From NCBI RefSeq assembly GCF_021044775.1, contig NZ_JAJNOQ010000005.1:162690-226689 (forward strand): 64,000 nt of DNA. The letters are read 5' to 3'. Every line of letters begins with the position of its first letter. The first letter of the stretch is position 1. Below, in pieces: positions 31,393-38,593 of this stretch. Source of the DNA: Paraeggerthella hominis (GTDB lineage Bacteria; Actinomycetota; Coriobacteriia; Coriobacteriales; Eggerthellaceae). The notes beneath the pieces were generated by a model. The model searched no databases. It was not told the origin of the DNA and saw nothing but the letters and a program-made list of their open reading frames with translations. A program made the translations under genes and the position numbers.

Positions 31393-32268
31393 CTACGCCT
31401 CGAGCGCGATGTCGTAGGCCGCGTTGCGCGCAATGCCGAACTCGTCGGCTATGGTGCGAGCTACGTCCTTGTTGCGCGCGCCGGCAGCCTTCAGCTCTGC
31501 CGCTCGAGTCCGAGCGGCAGACTCGGCGTCTTCCTCGGCCGCAGCACCCTCCGCCACGCTGGGACCATCGATCACCAGCACGATCTCGCCCTTGATGCCG
31601 CCGCCTTCCGCACGAGCGGCAAACATGTCGCGCAGGCGCGGCAGGGAGTCGCGCGCCACTTCCTCGTGCAGCTTCGTCAACTCGCGGCATACGGCGCCCT
31701 CGCGGTAAGGGTACGCCTCGGCAAGCGATTCAAGTGCGCTGACCAGGCGATTAGGACTTTCGTAGAAGATGAGCGCGGCGTCGAGGGCACGCAACGACTC
31801 CAGCGTGGCGCGGCGCTCCGCATCCTTGCGCGGGAAGAAGCCGCCGAAATAGAACCGCGGGTTCGTGCTGCCGCTGGCCACGTACGCCGTAGCCGCAGCA
31901 GTCGGACCGGGCAGCACCTCCACGGGCACGCCGGCCTCATGCGCGGCGCGCACCAAACGCAAGCCGGGATCCGACACGCCGGGCATGCCGGCATCGGAGC
32001 AGTACGCGATCACCTCTCCGGCCGCCACGCGATCGACGATGGCCGACGCGCGCTCGCCCATGAGCGCTTCGTCAAGGCGCTCGATGCGCTTCTCGATGCG
32101 ATACGCCGCCAAAAGCCTGCCCGTGACGCGCGTGTCTTCGGCGCATACCGCATCGGCGGACTGCAAGGCCGCAAGCGCACGCTGCGGCATGTCCCCCAAG
32201 TTGCCGATAGGCGTCGGGCATATAACCAGCTTTCCAGCTGCGCGAGTTCCGGCTGCACAAGATTCCAC
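31393..32268 (-). CDS. rsmI: 16S rRNA (cytidine 2'-O) methyltransferase RsmI
   Basis: The 291-aa SAM enzyme methylates a cytidine in 16S rRNA. Signatures: LVICPTPIGNLGDMPQRALAALQSADAVCAEDTR, YCSDAGMPGVSDPGLRLVRAA, VEVLPGPTAAATAYVASG, RFYFGGFFPRK, FYESPNRL and REL-TK-HEE. A C-terminal ~50-residue HTH-like tail (AAGARNKDVARTIADEFGIARNAAYDIAL) is common in the family. The start is GTG at 32268, 11 nt after the stop of the 41-aa membrane peptide gene, so the genes form an operon. Confidence 0.95.
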   Translation of the reverse strand: MESCAAGTRAAGKLVICPTPIGNLGDMPQRALAALQSADAVCAEDTRVTGRLLAAYRIEKRIERLDEALMGERASAIVDRVAAGEVIAYCSDAGMPGVSDPGLRLVRAAHEAGVPVEVLPGPTAAATAYVASGSTNPRFYFGGFFPRKDAERRATLESLRALDAALIFYESPNRLVSALESLAEAYPYREGAVCRELTKLHEEVARDSLPRLRDMFAARAEGGGIKGEIVLVIDGPSVAEGAAAEEDAESAARTRAAELKAAGARNKDVARTIADEFGIARNAAYDIALEA

Positions 32269-32279
32269 TGGCTACCCCG

Positions 32280-32405
32280 CTACTTTCGACGCATAAGAAC
32301 GAACGCCACCACCAGCACGACAAGCGCGAGCGCCACCACGCCGCCCACGATGAACGGTAGCGGATTGTCTCCCGTACAGGCCAGGCAGCCATACGCAAGC
32401 TCCAT
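32280..32405 (-). CDS. 41-aa single-TM membrane peptide
   Basis: The short ORF has a strong SD sequence (GGGGAG 4 nt before ATG). The product has an N-terminal MELAYGCLACTGDNPLP segment with two cysteines in CLAC, one TM helix (~18-37, FIVGGVVALALVVLVVAFVL) and a basic end (MRRK), giving an outside N-terminus. No family is recognised. It precedes rsmI by 11 nt. Real translation is likely, but a function cannot be assigned. Confidence 0.7.
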   Translation of the reverse strand: MELAYGCLACTGDNPLPFIVGGVVALALVVLVVAFVLMRRK

Positions 32406-32495
32406 GCAACTCCCCTTTCGTCGTGCCGGCGCCTCGGTGCGCAACGGCGTTTCAACCGGTCTCCATTGTCGGGCATGACGAGCCCAATGGCAAAC

Positions 32496-32540
32496 GCAAC
32501 CCGCCAACCATCGCTCACAAAACGCAAGTTGGCGGGTTGC
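32496..32540 (-). terminator. Terminator of the metQNI operon
   Basis: GCAACCCGCCAAC and GTTGGCGGGTTGC form a perfect 13-bp stem with a 19-nt loop, followed by GTTT on the minus strand, 39 bp after the metI stop. Between hairpin and metI a 17-bp sequence (GCGCGCGA..GCTAGCGC) occurs twice as a direct repeat. Confidence 0.75.
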
Positions 32541-32578
32541 GCGCGAACGCTAGCGCGGTTGGCAGGCTGCGCGCGAGG

Positions 32579-33244
32579 CTAGCGCATCTTCTGAGCTCGG
32601 GCAACCCACGCGTCGCCCAAAAACTGTATCGCCTGTACAAGCACGATCAGCACCGCAATGCACGACACCATGACGTCGGCCTGGTAGCGCTGGTAGCCGT
32701 ACCGGTACGCCAGATCGCCCAGGCCCCCGCCGCCCACGATGCCGGCCATCGCGGAAAAGCCCAGGATGGAAATAGCCGTGATGGTAATGCCCTTGATCAG
32801 CGGAATACGCGCCTCTGGCAGCAGCACGAACAGCACGACCGCGGTTTTGCTGGCGCCGGCGGCGAACGCGGCCTCCAGCATACCCCGGTCAACCTCCGCG
32901 AACGAGGTTTCCGACAACCGCGCGAAAAACGCGATCGCGGCAATGGACAGGGGAACCACCACGGCCTCGCTGCCGATCTTCGTGCCCACGATCAAAGACG
33001 ACAGCGGCAGCAAGAAGATGAGCAGGATGAGAAACGGAATGGAGCGCACCACGTTCAGCACGGCCCCCACCAGCCTGTTGACCCAGACGTTCTTCACGAA
33101 CAAGCGCGTGCCGGTGACGTACAGAAGAATTCCCAGAGCGCCCCCGACCACCACGGCGGCCGCCAGCGCAACCGAGCACATGAACGCGGTCTGACCCAAC
33201 GCAACGCCAAGCTCCGGCGCAATTCGCACGATGTTATCCAGCAT
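32579..33244 (-). CDS. metI: Methionine ABC transporter permease MetI
   Basis: The 221-aa five-TM permease has the coupling-loop motif EAAFAAGASKTAVVLFVLLPEARIPLIKG and matches MetI in length and start (PFLILLIFLLPLSSLIVGTKIGSEAVVVPLSIAAIAFFARLSE). It imports D/L-methionine with MetN and MetQ. The gene overlaps the end of metN by 11 bp, indicating coupling. It is the last gene of the attenuator-controlled minus-strand operon. Confidence 0.95.
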   Translation of the reverse strand: MLDNIVRIAPELGVALGQTAFMCSVALAAAVVVGGALGILLYVTGTRLFVKNVWVNRLVGAVLNVVRSIPFLILLIFLLPLSSLIVGTKIGSEAVVVPLSIAAIAFFARLSETSFAEVDRGMLEAAFAAGASKTAVVLFVLLPEARIPLIKGITITAISILGFSAMAGIVGGGGLGDLAYRYGYQRYQADVMVSCIAVLIVLVQAIQFLGDAWVARAQKMR

Positions 33245-34244
33245 GGCGCACCACCTCCAAACGCTCCACGCGCGCCCTCAAGTGCGCCGCGACTTTCTCT
33301 ATTTCCGCAGGCTCGCCGTTCACCAGCACGTACAGAATCCCGTAAGGCTGTTGGGCAAGGTACTCTATCCGCCCGTGCACGATCGATATCGTCACGTCGA
33401 ACGAAGACCCCGCTTCGAACAGAACCGGCTCGGTTGCGGCAGGGCCCGCGTACGTTAATTTGAACAGCGCTCCGCTTTGCTGCAGCACCTCTTCAGGCAG
33501 GTCGAAGCGCTGCGTTTGCTCGACAAGGCCCTTCGCCACCTCCGACTGGGGATTTGAAAGCACGTCGAACGTGCTGCCATGCTCCACGATGCGGCCCTTG
33601 CCCATAACCGCCACCCGATGGCAGATGCGCTTCACCACGTCCAGCTCGTGCGTGATGACCACCATGGTGACGCCCAGCTCCTCGTTCGCGCGCCTGAGCA
33701 CGTCCAGGACCGATGCGGTGGTCTCCAGGTCGAGCGCGCTCGTAGGCTCGTCGCACAGCAGGATGCGCGAACTGGGGGCAAGCGCCCGCGCGATCGCCAC
33801 GCGCTGCTTCTGCCCGCCACTGAGCGTGCGCGGGTAGACGTCCTTCTTGTCCAGCAGGTTCACGAACCTCAGCACCTCGTCAACGCGCTCGTCCGTCTGC
33901 CGCTTGCTCCACCCGGCCTGCTTGAGCGGAAACGCAACGTTTTGGCCGACGGTCTTCGCGTTCCACAGATTGAAGTGCTGGAAGATCATGCCGATGCCCG
34001 CGCGGGTTTCGCGCAGCTGCCTGCCCCTTTGCCCCACGATGGAAATGCCGTCGACGATCACCTCCCCGGCGGTGGGCGCTTGCAGCAGGTTGATCGTTCT
34101 GACAAGCGTGGACTTCCCAGCGCCGCTCGACCCGACGATGCCGAGCACCTCCCCTTCGCGCACGGCCAGGCTCACCCCGTCAACGGCCGGCGCCTTGGAT
34201 TGCCCCGAGGGAAATTCGACGCGCACGTTTTTCAACTCGATCAT
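33234..34244 (-). CDS. metN: Methionine ABC transporter ATPase MetN
   Basis: The 336-aa ATPase has Walker A GSSGAGKS (~38), Q-loop, signature LSGGQKQRVAIARAL, Walker B ILLCDEPTSALD, the switch histidine in VVITHELDVVKRIC, and a C-terminal NIL-type regulatory domain (VTISIVHGRIEYLAQQPYGILYVLVNGE) that in MetN binds methionine and inhibits transport. So import is controlled both at transcription (leader peptide) and allosterically. The start at 34244 has GAGGAGC upstream. It is 26 bp downstream of metQ. Confidence 0.96.
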   Translation of the reverse strand: MIELKNVRVEFPSGQSKAPAVDGVSLAVREGEVLGIVGSSGAGKSTLVRTINLLQAPTAGEVIVDGISIVGQRGRQLRETRAGIGMIFQHFNLWNAKTVGQNVAFPLKQAGWSKRQTDERVDEVLRFVNLLDKKDVYPRTLSGGQKQRVAIARALAPSSRILLCDEPTSALDLETTASVLDVLRRANEELGVTMVVITHELDVVKRICHRVAVMGKGRIVEHGSTFDVLSNPQSEVAKGLVEQTQRFDLPEEVLQQSGALFKLTYAGPAATEPVLFEAGSSFDVTISIVHGRIEYLAQQPYGILYVLVNGEPAEIEKVAAHLRARVERLEVVRHAG

Positions 34245-34270
34245 GATGCTCCTCACGTGGACGAATCCTC

Positions 34271-35107
34271 TTAGTAACCGCTCGGCCTACTGAAGGCGGA
34301 GAAGGGGCGGCTGGGGTCCTCGATGGCGCGTCGGAAGGCGTCCGAGCTCACAATGGCAACGATGTCCTGGGCAAAGGGAGCGGCAGCATCCTCTCCGCGC
34401 ACCGCGATCACATTGTAATAACCCTCGGAAAGCTGCTCCACATAAGCCGCGTCGGCAAGGTCGAGGCCCGCGCCGATGGCGTAGTTGCCGTTGACCACGG
34501 CTGCGTCCACGCTATCGAGCACCGTGGGCAGAATCTCGGCGTTGACCTGCTTGATAACGATGTTCTTGGGATTGGACGCGATATCGTCGACCGTCGCCTT
34601 GGCGGGGTCCACCGCCGAATCAAGGAAGACAAGACCAGCCTGCTGCAACACGCGCAACGAACGCGACAGGTTGGTGTCATCATTGGGAACGGCCACCGTC
34701 GCCCCTTCGCTCAACTGGTCGAGCGAACCCACCTTGTTGGAGAAAACGCCCATGGCCGCCGTAGGAATTTCGGCGAGAGCGGCCAGATCAAGGCCATGCT
34801 GCTGGGCAAAGCTGTTCAGATACGTGGAATGTTGGAACACGTTAAGCGAAATGTCTCCGTTGACAAGGGCGTTGTTGGGCTGGACGTAATCCGAGAACTC
34901 AGCGTAGCTCACGGAATACCCCCGTTCTCTCAACGACGGCTCGACGGCTTCGCGAAACAGATCTTGATACGGACCGGCGACCACGCCCACTTTGAGCGAC
35001 TTCGCGCTGGAATCATCCGCTCCAGGAGCCGAACAGCCCGAAAACAGGAGCAGCGCGGCGCACAGGCTCGCAACGATCGAGAGCAGAGCAACAAGCTTGC
35101 ATTTCAT
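34271..35107 (-). CDS. metQ: Methionine-binding lipoprotein MetQ
   Basis: The 278-aa NlpA-family lipoprotein has a signal peptide with lipobox LLLFSGC (Cys ~25) and the family segments LKVGVVAGPYQDLFREAVEPSLRERGYSVSYAEFSDYVQPNNALVNGDISLNVFQHSTYLNSFA and VVNGNYAIGAGLD. It delivers methionine to MetNI outside the membrane. The start ATG at 35107 follows GCAAAAGAAAGGTACTTGTC; the leader and terminator lie just upstream. The gene is first of the operon and fits its methionine-responsive control. Confidence 0.95.
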   Translation of the reverse strand: MKCKLVALLSIVASLCAALLLFSGCSAPGADDSSAKSLKVGVVAGPYQDLFREAVEPSLRERGYSVSYAEFSDYVQPNNALVNGDISLNVFQHSTYLNSFAQQHGLDLAALAEIPTAAMGVFSNKVGSLDQLSEGATVAVPNDDTNLSRSLRVLQQAGLVFLDSAVDPAKATVDDIASNPKNIVIKQVNAEILPTVLDSVDAAVVNGNYAIGAGLDLADAAYVEQLSEGYYNVIAVRGEDAAAPFAQDIVAIVSSDAFRRAIEDPSRPFSAFSRPSGY

Positions 35108-35152
35108 GACAAGTACCTTTCTTTTGCAGGAGGACAACCCGAGTTCGGGCAT

Positions 35153-35176
35153 AAAAAAAAGAAGCCTGAGGCTTCC
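35153..35176 (-). terminator. Attenuator terminator of metQNI
   Basis: GAAGCC-TCA-GGCTTC followed by eight T on the minus strand, between the leader peptide stop and metQ. Its 5' half can instead be sequestered by the upstream antiterminator arm. Confidence 0.9.
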
Positions 35177-35243
35177 GAGAATCGCGACACGGTATGTACG
35201 TTCACCCTAAGAAACAAGGATAGCGTTGCGACAATTCTCGAAG
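35172..35243 (-). promoter_or_regulatory. Antiterminator pairing of the met leader
   Basis: CTTCGAGAATTGTCGC (35243-35228, inside leader codons ~30-35) can pair with GCGATTCTCGGAAG (35185-35172). The second arm includes GGAAG, the 5' side of the terminator, so the two structures exclude each other. A ribosome stalled on the preceding Met codons would leave the first arm free and favour read-through into metQ. Confidence 0.75.
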
Positions 35244-35332
35244 CACGACATGCGCATGCGCGGACGCATGCCCATCAGCATGGACAGAGCGCGGGGCATC
35301 ATCATGTTCATGTACGAGAAACCAGCTATCAT
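35207..35332 (-). CDS. Methionine-rich leader peptide of metQNI
   Basis: The 41-codon ORF has a strong SD sequence (GGAAGGAGG, 6 nt before ATG) and ten methionines, at positions 1, 8, 10, 11, 12, 18, 20, 22, 26 and 28, in a region with average protein Met content of 2-3%. It ends 30 bp before a classical terminator and lies between a good promoter and the methionine importer genes. The arrangement is that of trp/his/leu-type attenuation: scarcity of Met-tRNA stalls the ribosome and allows read-through. The peptide itself is probably not functional. Confidence 0.88.
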   Translation of the reverse strand: MIAGFSYMNMMMPRALSMLMGMRPRMRMSCFENCRNAILVS

Positions 35333-35394
35333 GGCCAACCTCCTTCCGGGTGCAAAAAGCCGATTCGAATACTACAGCAAATCACTAGGTGTTC

Positions 35395-35422
35395 AGTATA
35401 GGGAAGGAATCCGCGCCGTCAA
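35395..35422 (-). promoter_or_regulatory. Promoter of the met leader and metQNI
   Basis: TTGACG (35422-35417) and TATACT (35400-35395) with 16-bp spacing on the minus strand, giving a start near 35388 and a ~56-nt untranslated stretch before the leader ATG. Confidence 0.8.
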
Positions 35423-35429
35423 GACCTGA

Positions 35430-35681
35430 ATGAAAATCGATGCGACGGACGGCGATGCGGGGTTCAGGGGGGTTGCGGGGTGCGAGGGGGGTTCGCGGGA
35501 CCAGCAAGCGGCGGCGCAGTTCGCGGGGCAAGAAGCGCACAGGGCGGTTGAAGATGGCGCGCGTCGCGGGCCCACGAGGCGCCGGCTTCCGAGCCGTCGA
35601 TTCCGCCGCAGCCGATCCTTCTTCCCCGCGCGCAACGCGCTACAATGGAACCAACGTCGTACCCGATAGAGAGAAGGTCCC
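35430..35681. other. GC-rich intergenic stretch without a gene
   Basis: About 250 bp between the divergent met leader and the hydrolase. It is rich in G-runs on the plus strand (GGGGTTCAGGGGGGTTGCGGGG), which might fold as G-quadruplex or R-loop prone DNA. A TACAAT near 35640 may be the -10 of the hydrolase gene. Confidence 0.5.
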
Positions 35682-36494
35682 ATGCACCAGGAACTCACGA
35701 AGAAGGCAGCAGAAGGATTCCTGCTGGTCGGACGCATCGACGCGCCCGAAAACCCGAAGGCGTGCGCGGTCATCGTCCACGGCCTGTGCGAGCACTACGG
35801 TCGCTACGACTACGTGGTGGAACAGCTGCTGGCGGCCGGCTACGCCGTGGTGCGCTTCGACCATCGCGGGCATGGCCGGTCGATGGGCAAGGCAGTCTGG
35901 TACGACAACCGCCAGCAGATCGTGGCCGACACGGATCTGTTCGTAGAAGAAGCCCGCGCGCACTTCCCCGACCTGCCGCTGTTCATGATCGGGCATTCCA
36001 TGGGCGGGTTCGGCGCAGCCAGCTACGCAACGACGTACCCCGGAAAGCTGAGCGGCTACGTGCTGTCGGGAGCCTGGACCCGCGATCATGCAGGCCTGGC
36101 AGCGGGCGTGGTCGAGCAGGGGCTCGACCCGCAAACCTACCTCCCCAACGAACTGGGCGACGGCGTATGCTCGGATCCTGCCGTAGGCGAGGCATACCTG
36201 GCCGATCCGTTCGTCGTCAAGGAATTCTCCGTCGCGCTGCTGCGCGCCGTGCACGACGGCCACGTATGGCTCCGCGAGCACGCTGCGGATTTTTCCGACC
36301 CGGTGCTTTTGCTGCACGGCGGCGATGACGGCTTGGTCAGCCCGCAAGACAGCATCGACATGTACGAGGAGGTGTCGGCCACGGACAAGTCTTTGCGCAT
36401 CTACGCCGGCCTCTACCACGAGATATTCAACGAGTTCAAGCGCGACCGCGTTATCCGCGACGCCATCGAATGGCTGGACGACCGCACGCAGTAA
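35682..36494 (+). CDS. Monoacylglycerol lipase-like alpha/beta hydrolase
   Basis: The 270-aa cytoplasmic serine hydrolase of the Hydrolase_4 (lysophospholipase) family shows VIVHGLCEHYGRYDYVVEQLLAAGYAVVRFDHRGHGRS, nucleophile elbow FMIGHSMGGFGAASYA (Ser ~106), acid LLLHGGDDGLVSP, and catalytic His YAGLYHEIFNEFKRD (~250). It likely cleaves monoacylglycerols or lysophospholipids. GAAGG precedes the ATG by about 6 nt. The N-terminal ~8 residues before the core are short, as in the family. No operon partner is tight; the EIIC gene is 94 bp downstream. Confidence 0.92.
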   Translation: MHQELTKKAAEGFLLVGRIDAPENPKACAVIVHGLCEHYGRYDYVVEQLLAAGYAVVRFDHRGHGRSMGKAVWYDNRQQIVADTDLFVEEARAHFPDLPLFMIGHSMGGFGAASYATTYPGKLSGYVLSGAWTRDHAGLAAGVVEQGLDPQTYLPNELGDGVCSDPAVGEAYLADPFVVKEFSVALLRAVHDGHVWLREHAADFSDPVLLLHGGDDGLVSPQDSIDMYEEVSATDKSLRIYAGLYHEIFNEFKRDRVIRDAIEWLDDRTQ

Positions 36495-36588
36495 GCGCTC
36501 CTCGCCGAAAAAACGCCGCCGAGCATTCCCCCTGAGGGATCGAACGGGTACAGTTCCACGAAACCGCTCGACAATCAGGGGGATTATC

Positions 36589-37653
36589 ATGTCGCAAGGA
36601 GCCGTCGCTTCCTTTCTCGCACGCAAAGACATCGAGATATCGCCGCAACGCTACGCTATCGACGCGCTGTCGGCCATGGCGCAAGGCCTGTTCGCCTCGC
36701 TTTTGATCGGAACCATCCTCGCCACCGTGGGAGACCTTACGGGAATCGCGTTCTTCAACGAGATAGGCGGCTTCGCCAAAAGCGTTGCCGGGCCCGCCAT
36801 GGCCATCGCCATCGGGTACGCCCTGAAAACGCCGCCGCTCGTTCTGTTCTCGCTTGCCGCCGTAGGCTACGCCGCGAACGCTGCGGGCGGCGCGGGCGGG
36901 CCGCTTGCCGTGCTAGTGGTTGCCATCGTGGCGTCGGAGTGCGGCAAGGCCGTGTCGAAGGAGACGAAGGTCGACATCCTGGCAACGCCCGCTGTCACCA
37001 TCCTGGCGGGCTGCGGCCTGTCGATCGCCGTCGCCCCGGCCATCGGCGCCCTGGCGTCGTCCGTGGGCGGATTCATTATGTGGGCAACCGAGTTGCAGCC
37101 GTTCTTCATGGGCGTCATCGTGTCGGTGGTCATCGGCATCGCCTTGACGCTGCCCATCTCGTCGGCCGCCATCTGCGCCGCCCTCAGCTTGACGGGGCTG
37201 GCGGGCGGCGCGGCCGTAGCTGGATGCTGCGCCCAGATGGTGGGGTTCGCCGTCATGAGCTTCAAGGAGAACAGCTGGGGCGGACTGGTGTCGCAGGGCC
37301 TGGGCACGTCCATGCTGCAAATGGGCAACATCGTGCGTAAGCCGATCATCTGGCTTCCGCCCATTCTGGCATCGGCCATCACCGGCCCCATCGCCACCTG
37401 CGTCTTTCAGCTCCAGCAAAACGGCAGCGCAATCGCATCGGGCATGGGAACGTGCGGGCTGGTAGGCCCCATCGGCGTGTACACGGGATGGGTTGCAGAT
37501 GCCATGGCGGGCGCACCGGCAGCCGGACCTCTCGACTGGCTGGGACTGGCGCTGATCTGCTTCATCTTGCCTGCCCTTCTCAGTTGGGGGATATGCGCCG
37601 TCATGAGGAAAGCGGGCATCATCAAGGACGGCGACCTTAAGCTGGAGGCGTAA
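36589..37653 (+). CDS. PTS EIIC-like permease (PF13303-type)
   Basis: The 354-aa membrane protein has ~9-10 TM segments and the features of PTS_EIIC_2 proteins: AIDALSAMAQGLFASLLIGTILATVG, MAIAIGYALKTPPLVLFSL, LPISSAAICAALSLTGLAGGAAVAGCCAQMVGFAVMSFKENSWGGLVSQGLGTSMLQMGN. No EIIA or EIIB domain or gene is adjacent, so it may not be phosphotransfer-linked; substrate unknown. CAGGGGGAT precedes the ATG. Nine-bp repeats and a terminator follow. Confidence 0.88.
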   Translation: MSQGAVASFLARKDIEISPQRYAIDALSAMAQGLFASLLIGTILATVGDLTGIAFFNEIGGFAKSVAGPAMAIAIGYALKTPPLVLFSLAAVGYAANAAGGAGGPLAVLVVAIVASECGKAVSKETKVDILATPAVTILAGCGLSIAVAPAIGALASSVGGFIMWATELQPFFMGVIVSVVIGIALTLPISSAAICAALSLTGLAGGAAVAGCCAQMVGFAVMSFKENSWGGLVSQGLGTSMLQMGNIVRKPIIWLPPILASAITGPIATCVFQLQQNGSAIASGMGTCGLVGPIGVYTGWVADAMAGAPAAGPLDWLGLALICFILPALLSWGICAVMRKAGIIKDGDLKLEA

Positions 37654-37661
37654 AGCGCGCA

Positions 37662-37727
37662 GGTGCAAAGGGCGCAAAGGATGCAAAGGATGCAAAGCGG
37701 GGTGCCCAAGCGCTGCTCGGCACCCCG
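37662..37727 (+). terminator. 9-bp tandem repeats and terminator after the EIIC gene
   Basis: Four 9-bp units (GGTGCAAAG, GGCGCAAAG, GATGCAAAG, GATGCAAAG) at 37662-37697 are followed by a hairpin CGGGGTGCC/GGCACCCCG at 37698-37727, between convergent genes. Confidence 0.7.
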
Positions 37728-37755
37728 GTCGTAAAATGGCTCGGCTCGCAGCCGA

Positions 37756-38304
37756 CTACAGCAGCTCCTCTGCGGCAGGCGCAACCACATCGGGGATGCT
37801 CGCCGTGGGCTCGAAGCGGCGAACGACGCTCCCGTCGCGATCGACCAGGAACTTGGTGAAGTTCCACTTGATGGAAGGCTTCTGGGCGTATCCGGGATCG
37901 GCCTTCGCCAGCAGGTCCTCCAGAACAGGCGTCAGCTCATGGCCCCGGTCGAACCCCTCAAAGCCCTTTTGCTCTTGCAGGTACGCGAACAGCGGATCGG
38001 CGCCTTCGCCATTGACCTCGATCTTCGCGAACTGGGGAAACGTCACGCCGAAGCGGGAAGTGCAAAACGCCGCGATCTCCTCGTTCGTTCCCGGAGCCTG
38101 ATGGCCGAACTGGTCGCACGGGAAGTCCAAAACGTCCAGCCCGCGCTCGCGCAGAGCGCGATACAGTTCTTCGAGCTGGGCATACGTCGGCGTAAAGCCG
38201 CATTCGGTGGCGGTGTTCACAATAAGCAGGACGCGTCCGCGGTAATCGGCAAGCGAAACGGCGTTGCCCTGCTGGTCTTTCACGGTGAAATCGTAGATGC
38301 TCAT
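37756..38304 (-). CDS. Glutathione peroxidase-family thiol peroxidase
   Basis: The 182-aa protein has the GPx fold with peroxidatic Cys in NTATECGFTPTYAQLEELY (~36), Gln in DFPCDQFGHQAPGTNEEI (~71-76) and Trp in IKWNFTKFLVDRDGSV. The peroxidatic residue is Cys, not selenocysteine (TGC is read). Anaerobes without glutathione normally use thioredoxin as donor; the second Cys in FPCDQ may be the resolving one. It detoxifies peroxides. The start at 38304 is the first with the conserved MSIYDFTV; the longer ORF extends into the promoter region. Single gene. Confidence 0.94.
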   Translation of the reverse strand: MSIYDFTVKDQQGNAVSLADYRGRVLLIVNTATECGFTPTYAQLEELYRALRERGLDVLDFPCDQFGHQAPGTNEEIAAFCTSRFGVTFPQFAKIEVNGEGADPLFAYLQEQKGFEGFDRGHELTPVLEDLLAKADPGYAQKPSIKWNFTKFLVDRDGSVVRRFEPTASIPDVVAPAAEELL

Positions 38305-38593
38305 GAGCGCCTTCTTTCGAGAGGTTTCCAAGAGGGTCCGATGGACGGCCTTAGTGTACGCCCAATTGATACTTTGTTGATTACAGTTTACGAAACCGTT
38401 GCCGTCGCCCTTGGCGTCCGCTCCTCCACTGCCGCAAACGGCTTGCTCGCGCGGGCGACGATGCGCTCCGAAGCCTTTGCCCACACCCCGTCCGTCGCCC
38501 GCTCCCTCAAGGCGTTCCCGCAACCAACCTGGTATCATGAGTCCAACAAGGAGCTAAAGCGTACGGCGATCTCGCCGCTTTCCAAGGAGACTC

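Noticed and set aside
35108..35422. SAM riboswitch or Met T-box upstream of metQ
   Set aside because: No T-box consensus or S-box stems were recognisable, whereas the Met-rich ORF with terminator and antiterminator explains the region.
37756..38304. Selenocysteine form of glutathione peroxidase
   Set aside because: The peroxidatic codon is TGC (Cys), with no in-frame TGA.
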